From contig JBBDZL010000026.1 of assembly GCA_040900215.1 (NCBI GenBank), positions 1-11,102 on the forward strand: a stretch of 11,102 nt of DNA, read 5' to 3'. This document shows, in pieces, positions 6,798 to 11,053 of this stretch. How positions within the stretch are numbered: the first letter of the stretch is position 1; the number at the start of each line of letters is the position of its first letter. Both the position numbers and the translations under genes were made by a program. The notes below the pieces were generated by a model, which did not search any database, had not been told where the DNA came from, and worked only from the letters and a program-made list of their open reading frames with translations. The DNA comes from 9FT-COMBO-53-11 sp040900215. Lineage in GTDB: Bacteria > Patescibacteriota > WWE3 > 9FT-COMBO-53-11.

Positions 6798-7553
6798 ATG
6801 CGCTTAAAACACCTCTTCGGAATTTTGGGGTACTTCTTCCTACTGGGGCTGGGGATCGGCACTCGAATGGCTTCCCCGCAGCAAATCATCGCCCAGGAGT
6901 CTTGGGGACTGTTCGTAACGATCCCGCCGGGAGAAGTGGCCCAGGGAAGCGTTCTCGGCGCCCAAAGCGTCCTCCAGGCCGGCGAATGCGTTCTCCCCGT
7001 CGCGGGCGACATGGTATTGGCTCACGTCAATAAGGCCTGCGCCCTGCCGGCGAGCTACGTTCCGCCGGGTTTGGCCGCTATTACCGGGGTTCCGGGAGGA
7101 GGCAGCAGGTACCTCCGGGCTGGCATTCTCCCCTCCTTCTATCAGCTGGTCGGCGCTGCCCAGGAAGCAGGGTTCAATCTCTCGGTCGTCTCCGCCTATC
7201 GCTCCTACGCCGCCCAAGTGGCCACCTTCAACTACTGGGTTGGGAAGTATGGCCGCCAGATCGCTACCACCTTCTCGGCTCTCCCCGGCCACTCCGAACA
7301 CCAACTGGGGACGGCGGTCGATCTCGGCCTGGTGGGGGATCCGGACTTTGTCAGCTTTACCAACCACCCGGTCGCCGGCTGGGTCGCGAAAAACTCATAC
7401 AAATTCGGCTTCGTTGTTTCTTACCCCAAGGGGAAGCAGGCCGTTACCGGCTACATTTGGGAGCCCTGGCACGTCAGATGGGTAGGAGTAGATTTGGCAA
7501 CCAAACTCTATAAAACCAGATTAACCCTCGAAGAATATTTATCTCAATTATAG
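6798..7553 (+). CDS. VanY-type D-alanyl-D-alanine carboxypeptidase (peptidase M15B), secreted or membrane-anchored
   Basis: Removes the terminal D-Ala from peptidoglycan stem peptides outside the membrane. The 251-residue protein opens with a hydrophobic signal or anchor segment (residues 5-22). VNKACALPASYVPPGL (77-92) matches the substrate-side motif of VanY proteins, and SAYRSY (132-137) follows. The zinc site is complete: His168 and Asp175 in SEHQLGTAVD, His225 in EPWH, with Glu222 as the catalytic base. Cys64 and Cys81 could form a disulfide. The start is chosen because it keeps the signal segment. A -10-like TATACT just 6 nt upstream suggests a leaderless transcript. The stop codon lies 4 nt from the convergent tRNA-Arg(CCG) 3' end, with no visible terminator. 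A cell-wall role fits the D-Asp ligase/racemase pair about 1.4 kb away. Confidence 0.92.
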   Translation: MRLKHLFGILGYFFLLGLGIGTRMASPQQIIAQESWGLFVTIPPGEVAQGSVLGAQSVLQAGECVLPVAGDMVLAHVNKACALPASYVPPGLAAITGVPGGGSRYLRAGILPSFYQLVGAAQEAGFNLSVVSAYRSYAAQVATFNYWVGKYGRQIATTFSALPGHSEHQLGTAVDLGLVGDPDFVSFTNHPVAGWVAKNSYKFGFVVSYPKGKQAVTGYIWEPWHVRWVGVDLATKLYKTRLTLEEYLSQL

Positions 7554-7557
7554 AGAG

Positions 7558-7634
7558 TGGTGAGGACGGTGGGAGTCGAACCCACAACCTTCAGCTTCGG
7601 AGGCTGACGCTCTGTCCAGTTGAGCTACGTCCCC
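7558..7634 (-). tRNA. tRNA-Arg (anticodon CCG)
   Basis: A 77-nt tRNA. Acceptor stem GGGGACG/CGTCCTC with one G-U pair, A73 and encoded CCA. The anticodon arm is TCAGC-CTCCGAA-GCTGA, giving anticodon CCG for codon CGG. A20 in the D-loop suits arginine identity. Position 37 is A. It differs from the tRNA-Arg at 8281-8357 at only four bases. It has no promoter of its own that I can see and is the last gene of the minus-strand array. Confidence 0.97.
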
Positions 7635-7644
7635 AGGTGCATGT

Positions 7645-7714
7645 TGTCTCTCGACTACGCTCGAGACACTCTCCTCGCTGGTCAAAGACCACGAGCGAGC
7701 GCAAGCGAGTCGAG
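7645..7714 (-). repeat. Hairpin repeat family A, copy 2 (after tRNA-Ser GGA)
   Basis: Starts directly after the CCA of tRNA-Ser(GGA) with CTCGACTCGCTT. It contains the hairpin TGGTC-TTT-GACCA (7679-7691), then GCGAGGAGAGTGTC as in copy 1, and ends in a second hairpin TCTCGA-ctacgc-TCGAGA (7649-7666 on the plus strand). It separates two tRNA genes on the same strand. No T-run follows the hairpins, so it is not an obvious intrinsic terminator. Confidence 0.85.
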
Positions 7715-7802
7715 TGGCGGAGGGGGCGGGATTTGAACCCGCGAACCCTTTCGGGTTATACGCTTTCCAAGCGTACGCACTAGGCCACTATGCGACCCCT
7801 CC
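7715..7802 (-). tRNA. tRNA-Ser (anticodon GGA)
   Basis: An 88-nt class II tRNA. Acceptor stem GGAGGGG/CCCCTCC, G73 and encoded CCA. The anticodon arm is TACGC-TTGGAAA-GCGTA, giving anticodon GGA for codons UCC and UCU. The variable arm is AACCC-GAAA-GGGTT-like and the T-loop is TTCAAATC. It lies 8 nt after tRNA-Ser(TGA), with no separate promoter visible. Its acceptor stem is identical to that of tRNA-Ser(GCT) at the right end of the window. Confidence 0.97.
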
Positions 7803-7810
7803 TTAAAATA

Positions 7811-7900
7811 TGGCGGTGGGTGCAGGATTTGAACCTGCGAGAGAGTTTCCTCCCCAGTCGTTTTCAAGACGACCGCTTTAAACCGCTCAGCCAACCCACC
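7811..7900 (-). tRNA. tRNA-Ser (anticodon TGA)
   Basis: A 90-nt class II tRNA. Acceptor stem GGTGGGT/ACCCACC, G73 and encoded CCA. The anticodon arm is GTCGT-CTTGAAA-ACGAC, giving anticodon TGA for codon UCA and probably other UCN codons. The long variable arm is present. It is the only serine tRNA here not followed by the family A repeat; tRNA-Ser(GGA) follows directly. It lies downstream of the second GIY-YIG ORF. Confidence 0.97.
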
Positions 7901-7905
7901 TCGTC

Positions 7906-7929
7906 GCTTGTACGCTCCTCGGTGCAAGC
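7906..7929. repeat. Small palindrome next to tRNA-Ser(TGA)
   Basis: GCTTGTAC (7906-7913) and GTGCAAGC (7922-7929) form an 8-pair stem with one G-T pair around the loop GCTCCTCG. The 11-nt core GCTCCTCGGTG (7914-7924) recurs exactly at 7955-7965 in the neighbouring larger hairpin, so the two belong to one repeat family. Confidence 0.6.
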
Positions 7930-7972
7930 TAGTTTACACCGAACTTAGAGAGGTGCTCCTCGGTGTAAACTA
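7930..7972. repeat. 13-nt perfect inverted repeat spanning the end of the second GIY-YIG ORF
   Basis: TAGTTTACACCGA (7930-7942) and TCGGTGTAAACTA (7960-7972) are perfect inverted copies with a 17-nt loop. The ORF's last codons and its TAA (7945-7947) lie inside this structure, so the repeat encodes the C-terminal tail SLHRGAPL. The 14-mer AGTTTACACCGAAC recurs at 8258-8271 on the other side of the ORF. No T-tract follows on either strand. Confidence 0.8.
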
Positions 7973-8211
7973 CTAATCAATGTTTCTTTCTTACGCCTGC
8001 CCCAACCTTTAATTTCTTTTTCCCTTCTTGCAGCTAGTTCCCTAGAATCAAACTTCTCCCAATACATCAACTCGACCGGAAGTCTCCCTTTCGTAAAAGA
8101 ACTCCTGGCCAATCCAAGGTTGTGTTCTCTTATTCTCCTTCCCAGGTTCCAAGTTATTCCGGTATACAACGTCCCATCTGCACATTTGATGATGTAAACA
8201 AAACACGTCAT
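7945..8211 (-). CDS. Small GIY-YIG endonuclease-like protein, second copy in the window
   Basis: An 88-residue single-domain GIY-YIG protein: CFVYIIKCADGTLYTGIT (3-20) with VYI and YTG half-motifs, Arg26, His30, and catalytic-type Glu64 in RREKEIKGW. I chose the ATG at 8211, because the domain starts directly there; the frame runs open upstream into the tRNA-Arg gene, which is not believable coding. It is a distant relative, not a recent copy, of the GIY-YIG protein at 6352-6597. It sits between tRNA-Arg(GCG) and tRNA-Ser(TGA) on the same strand, flanked by copies of the AGTTTACACCGA repeat. Its last eight residues are encoded within a hairpin repeat, which suggests the repeat and the gene end have merged. 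No Shine-Dalgarno; probably cotranscribed with the tRNAs. Nuclease activity and target are unknown. Confidence 0.85.
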   Translation of the reverse strand: MTCFVYIIKCADGTLYTGITWNLGRRIREHNLGLARSSFTKGRLPVELMYWEKFDSRELAARREKEIKGWGRRKKETLISSLHRGAPL

Positions 8212-8218
8212 AGTAGAG

Positions 8219-8271
8219 AGTTTACATCGAGTTCCTCGCTTCTGTTCGGAACGAGCCAGTTTACACCGAAC
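8219..8271. repeat. Repeat cluster between tRNA-Arg(GCG) and the GIY-YIG ORF
   Basis: Holds a degenerate copy AGTTTACATCGAG (8219-8231) and an exact copy AGTTTACACCGAAC (8258-8271) of the motif found at 7931-7944. GTTCGG (8244-8249) and CCGAAC (8266-8271) form an inverted pair, and GTTCC (8231-8235) with GGAAC (8248-8252) another. The right end runs on as gaagtgaggtgg into the tRNA 3' end. Confidence 0.65.
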
Positions 8272-8280
8272 GAAGTGAGG

Positions 8281-8357
8281 TGGTGAGGACGGTGGGAGTT
8301 GAACCCACAACCTTCAGCTCCGCAAGCTGACGCTCTGTCCAGTTGAGCTACGTCCCC
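8281..8357 (-). tRNA. tRNA-Arg (anticodon GCG)
   Basis: A 77-nt tRNA. Acceptor stem GGGGACG/CGTCCTC, A73, encoded CCA, A20 in the D-loop. The anticodon arm is TCAGC-TTGCGGA-GCTGA, giving anticodon GCG for codons CGC and CGU. Position 37 is G. Bacteria normally read these codons with an ACG tRNA converted to ICG, so a GCG anticodon is unusual. It differs from tRNA-Arg(CCG) at 7558-7634 at loop positions 32, 34 and 37 and at one T-loop base. It is the first gene of the minus-strand tRNA array. Confidence 0.95.
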
Positions 8358-8367
8358 AATCTTTTTA

Positions 8368-8373
8368 ATTATA
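8368..8373 (-). promoter_or_regulatory. -10 box (TATAAT) for the tRNA-Arg/GIY-YIG/tRNA-Ser array
   Basis: A perfect TATAAT on the minus strand 10 nt before tRNA-Arg(GCG), in the short gap after the membrane-protein gene. A possible -35, TTGGAA (8389-8394), is at only 15 nt spacing. I see no other good promoter before 7558, so the whole array down to tRNA-Arg(CCG) may be one transcript. Confidence 0.6.
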
Positions 8374-8385
8374 ACCGAAGGGAAA

Positions 8386-8886
8386 TTATTCCAAGGGGAA
8401 CCGGCGGGAAACCTCGACCGAGATCTTTTCCATCAGATCTTCTTTGACCTCTTTTTTGAAAGGAAGGTAATCCCTCAAAACCGAAATAATCCTCTCCTTG
8501 CCGGCGCCGTTCAATAGCAAGTAGAGCCGTCCCGGGAAAGTGGCTTTGGTATCAATGTGCAGGATCGACTGGTCGGCGTGATCGGCGAACCAAAAATCCT
8601 TGAGCTCGTCCCAAGCGTAGTCGCGGCCGTGAGTCCTGATCCCACGGCTGGTGATCGCGTGCCGGCCGGTTCGGGGCGGGTTGGTGCTCAGCACCCACTG
8701 CAGGAATCCGAAGGCCGCCAAAACTCCGGCCAACAGAAATTCCTTAAAGAAAATCGCTACCGCGGCGAGGACGCCCAAAAGGGTAAAGAGATTCTTGAAG
8801 TAGGTTTTCCCCCGCTTGGTGTAGATTCGGTCCGGCGCTTCCCAAGCCAAAAGGGTTTTCTCTTCCTCCAACTGCTTGTCCGTCAT
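8386..8886 (-). CDS. Small membrane protein of unknown function (two helices plus a C-terminal domain)
   Basis: The 166-residue protein starts with a charged cytoplasmic-type stretch (MTDKQLEEEKTLLAWEAPDR), followed by two closely spaced transmembrane helices at about residues 31-48 and 50-67. A soluble domain of about 95 residues then follows with HAITSRGIRTHGRDYAWDEL (76-95), DFWFADHAD (97-105) and LYLLL (121-125). This beta-rich pattern after a helix pair resembles the small PH-like membrane proteins of unknown function (DUF5673-like) I associate with CPR genomes; that link is from memory. I chose the ATG at 8886 over one 23 codons upstream: an extended -10 (TGCTATTCT) lies just 7 nt before it, which points to a leaderless message, and the longer form would begin with an unconvincing tail. 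The tRNA array follows on the same strand. Confidence 0.75.
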   Translation of the reverse strand: MTDKQLEEEKTLLAWEAPDRIYTKRGKTYFKNLFTLLGVLAAVAIFFKEFLLAGVLAAFGFLQWVLSTNPPRTGRHAITSRGIRTHGRDYAWDELKDFWFADHADQSILHIDTKATFPGRLYLLLNGAGKERIISVLRDYLPFKKEVKEDLMEKISVEVSRRFPLE

Positions 8887-8893
8887 TAAGTCA

Positions 8894-8902
8894 AGAATAG
8901 CA
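8894..8902 (-). promoter_or_regulatory. Extended -10 (TGCTATTCT) for the small membrane-protein gene
   Basis: TATTCT preceded by TGC on the minus strand, 7 nt before the ATG at 8886, which would place the transcription start at or beside the start codon. No Shine-Dalgarno lies between. Confidence 0.45.
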
Positions 8903-8956
8903 AAAAGGGGCCGCGGAAATTCCCTCGCGGAAAAATCGGGATTGCCGGGAAACAAA

Positions 8957-8965
8957 TGCTATCCT
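8957..8965 (+). promoter_or_regulatory. Extended -10 (TGCTATCCT) for the ligase-racemase pair
   Basis: TATCCT preceded by TGC, 23 nt before the ATG at 8989. This is the only promoter-like element found on the plus strand ahead of the two-gene unit. It mirrors the TGCTATTCT facing the other way at 8894-8902, so the 102-nt gap would hold two divergent promoters. Confidence 0.4.
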
Positions 8966-8988
8966 ACTAGCAGAAAACCGCCCCAACT

Positions 8989-10203
8989 ATGATGAAGTTT
9001 TCGGATCAGCCTTTTTTGCCCGTTCTCTTTGGCAACGATATCAACTCCTACAGCCTGGCCCGCGCCTTCCACGAAGCGTACGGGGTGCGCTCGGTGGTGG
9101 TCGGCAAGTCAGGGCGGGGACCAAACGCCTACAGCCGGATCGTTGACATTAGGCTGGAAAAAAACCTCGAAGAGGAGAAAACGCTGACGCGGGTGGTGCA
9201 GGAACTGTCCCGGGAGTTCCGGAAAAAGAAGCTTCTGCTGATCGGCTGCGGCGATGCCTATCTCGAACTGCTGGCGAAGAACAAGAAGAGATTCCCCCCG
9301 AACACGATTGCCCCTTACCTCGACTGGCCCCAGATGCAAACCTTGATCAATAAGGAAAGCTTCGCCCGGGTCTGCGACCGGTTCGGCCTCCCCCGCCCGG
9401 AGACTTTTATCTATCGGAAGGAAATGGGAGAGAAGTTTTCCCTGCCTTTCGGATACCCGGTGATCATCAAGCCTGCCGAACAAATCGCCTATTGGCAAAA
9501 CCCCTTCCCCGGCCAGAAGAAAGTATTTAAGGCAGAAACAAAAGCGGAAACTGTTCGGATCGCCGAGCGGATTTACGCCGCCGGCTACCGCGGCCACCTG
9601 CTGGTCCAGGACTTCATTCCGGGAGACGACACTCGAATGCGGGTCCTGACCGGCTACTCCGACCGCCGGGGAAAGGTGAAGCTGGCCGCCCTCGGGCACG
9701 TCCTCCTTGAAGAGCACACCCCCCACGGCCTCGGCAACCACGCCGTGATCATCAACGAAGAGAACGATGAGCTGGTCCGGAAAGTTAGGGAATTCCTAGA
9801 CAAGATCGGCTACGTCGGGTTCTTCAACATCGATCTCAAATACGACGAGAGGGACGGGACCTACAAGTTCCTGGAGCTGAACGCCCGCCAGGGGCGGAGC
9901 AACTATTACGTCACCGGCGCAGGGGAGAACCTGGCCCGCTGGCTGGCAGAGGACCGGGTCTTCGAAAAGGAGCAGGAGTTCCGGAAGACGAAGGATACCG
10001 TCCTCTGGCTGATGGTTCCCTTAAGAGTGGCCTTTGCTTACGTCGGGGACGAGAATTTGCGGAAATTAATGCGTCGGCTGGTCCGGGAAGGGAAGGTCGT
10101 CAACCCCCTCTTCTACCGGGGGGATCGGGGATTGAAAAGGAGCCTGGTGCTCCTCAAGAACCACCTTTCCCACTTTGTTAAATTCGCAAGGTATTATAGA
10201 TAG
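8989..10203 (+). CDS. ATP-grasp ligase, probable D-aspartate ligase (Asl-like)
   Basis: Asl-type enzymes use ATP to join D-Asp to the lysine side chain of the peptidoglycan precursor, making the cross-bridge. The 404-residue protein resembles that family along its length: LFGNDINSYSLARAFHEAYG (13-32), LLLIGCGDAYLELL (82-95), and TLINKESFARVCDRFGLPRP (118-137). The ATP-grasp core shows Lys161 in PVIIKPA, VQDFIPGDDTRM (206-217), Asp282 in FNIDLKYD, and Glu296, Asn298 and Arg300 in FLELNARQGRS for metal and phosphate binding. There is no signal peptide, as expected for a cytoplasmic ligase. The racemase gene starts 5 nt after its stop. A related ligase with another carboxylate or amine substrate remains possible; the racemase partner favours D-Asp. 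ATG codons at 8989 and 8992 are both possible starts, and neither has a Shine-Dalgarno. Confidence 0.85.
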   Translation: MMKFSDQPFLPVLFGNDINSYSLARAFHEAYGVRSVVVGKSGRGPNAYSRIVDIRLEKNLEEEKTLTRVVQELSREFRKKKLLLIGCGDAYLELLAKNKKRFPPNTIAPYLDWPQMQTLINKESFARVCDRFGLPRPETFIYRKEMGEKFSLPFGYPVIIKPAEQIAYWQNPFPGQKKVFKAETKAETVRIAERIYAAGYRGHLLVQDFIPGDDTRMRVLTGYSDRRGKVKLAALGHVLLEEHTPHGLGNHAVIINEENDELVRKVREFLDKIGYVGFFNIDLKYDERDGTYKFLELNARQGRSNYYVTGAGENLARWLAEDRVFEKEQEFRKTKDTVLWLMVPLRVAFAYVGDENLRKLMRRLVREGKVVNPLFYRGDRGLKRSLVLLKNHLSHFVKFARYYR

Positions 10204-10208
10204 TACTG

Positions 10209-10928
10209 ATGGAACGACTGAATCTCAAAAAACTGGGGGTGCTTGGGGGGATGGGCCCGCTGGCCACCGCCCACTTCTTCCGGCGGATCGTCGAGTGCAC
10301 CGAAGCTAAAACCGACCAGGAGCACCTCGATATCGCCATTCTCAATCACGCCGGCATCCCCGATCGGACAAAGACTATTTTGAGCGGGAACCCCGAACCC
10401 TATCTCTCCCTGATCACGGCGGACGCAAAGGAACTGGAGCGGCTGGGAGCGGCGCACATCGCTATCCCCTGCAACACCTCCCACTACTTCTACAAGGAGA
10501 TCCAGGCAAGCGTGAGGGTCCCGGTAATCAATATGGTCCGGGAGAGTTTGGAGTATGCGGCTCACCGGCGGAAGGCGAAAAAGATCGGCCTGCTGGCGAC
10601 CGACGGAACAATCAAATCCGAAATCTACCACCGGCCGGCGGCGGAGATGGGATTGACCGTGGTCAATCCTGATCCTGAAGGTCAAGAAAAGGTAATGCGG
10701 ATCATCTATGATCACGTCAAAAGCGGAAATCCGGGAGGGCGAGAGGAGCTGTTGGAGGTGATCGGGGAGCTGAAGGAGACGGGGGCGGAAACGGTGATCC
10801 TGGGCTGCACCGAGCTCTCCTGCCTGAACTACGATCTGCCGGAGGAAGTAGTGGATGCGTTGGAGGTGCTGGTCAAGCGCTCGATTGAACTATCGGGAGG
10901 GAAATACCGAGGGACTCTCAAATCGTAA
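10209..10928 (+). CDS. Aspartate/glutamate racemase family protein, probable aspartate racemase
   Basis: A PLP-independent racemase that interconverts L- and D-aspartate through two cysteines. The 239-residue protein has the N-terminal GVLGGMGPLAT (10-20), the first catalytic cysteine Cys88 in IPCNTSH, the second Cys200 in LGCTEL, and VPVINM (104-109) in between. Length and motif order fit the Asp racemase branch (RacD/YgeA-like) better than MurI, whose N-terminus reads differently. It follows the ATP-grasp ligase by 5 nt on the same strand, so the pair is almost certainly cotranscribed and would supply D-Asp for ligation to peptidoglycan precursors. No Shine-Dalgarno lies directly before the ATG; coupling to the ligase is likely. 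Both active-site cysteines are intact, so there is no sign of decay. Confidence 0.92.
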   Translation: MERLNLKKLGVLGGMGPLATAHFFRRIVECTEAKTDQEHLDIAILNHAGIPDRTKTILSGNPEPYLSLITADAKELERLGAAHIAIPCNTSHYFYKEIQASVRVPVINMVRESLEYAAHRRKAKKIGLLATDGTIKSEIYHRPAAEMGLTVVNPDPEGQEKVMRIIYDHVKSGNPGGREELLEVIGELKETGAETVILGCTELSCLNYDLPEEVVDALEVLVKRSIELSGGKYRGTLKS

Positions 10929-10948
10929 ACTGCCCGTCGGGAGGCTGG

Positions 10949-10954
10949 TAGAAT
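10949..10954 (+). promoter_or_regulatory. -10 box (TAGAAT) for tRNA-Ser(GCT)
   Basis: TAGAAT ends 10 nt before the mature tRNA 5' end, the same spacing as the TATAAT before tRNA-Arg(GCG). A weak -35 candidate, TAAACT, sits about 17 nt upstream. Confidence 0.5.
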
Positions 10955-10964
10955 GTATAGGCAG

Positions 10965-11053
10965 GGAGGGGTGCCGGAGTGGTCCATCGGGAGGGTTTGC
11001 TAAACCCTTGAGCCTAACGGCTCACGTGGGTTCGAATCCCACCCCCTCCGCCA
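10965..11053 (+). tRNA. tRNA-Ser (anticodon GCT)
   Basis: An 89-nt class II tRNA. Acceptor stem GGAGGGG/CCCCTCC, G73 and encoded CCA. The anticodon arm is AGGGT-TTGCTAA-ACCCT, giving anticodon GCT for codons AGC and AGU. The long variable arm TGAGCC-TAAC-GGCTCA and T-loop TTCGAATC are present. It lies 36 nt after the racemase gene, and the third family A repeat begins directly after the CCA. Confidence 0.97.

Noticed and set aside
7930..7972. The 13-nt inverted repeat as an intrinsic terminator for the GIY-YIG gene or the tRNA
   Set aside because: The loop is 17 nt and no T-run follows on either strand, and another tRNA gene without its own promoter lies downstream.
7645..8280. A CRISPR array in the repeat-rich tRNA region
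   Set aside because: The repeats differ in length and spacing, there is no regular spacer pattern, and no cas gene is present.
8212..8310. An N-terminal extension of 33 residues for the second GIY-YIG protein
   Set aside because: The extra codons run through repeats and into the tRNA-Arg gene; the conserved domain begins at the ATG at 8211.
8911..8930. The palindrome CCGCG...CGCGG in the divergent gap as an operator
   Set aside because: The arms are only five bases in GC-rich DNA and no regulator gene is nearby, so chance is a sufficient explanation.
8887..8955. A 23-residue longer form of the small membrane protein
   Set aside because: The longer start would lie in the divergent promoter region, adds no recognisable sequence, and leaves the good -10 box before 8886 unexplained.
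9109..9741. A 210-codon open frame on the minus strand opposite the ATP-grasp gene
   Set aside because: The plus-strand frame has full family motifs; the antisense frame has none and is explained by codon bias.
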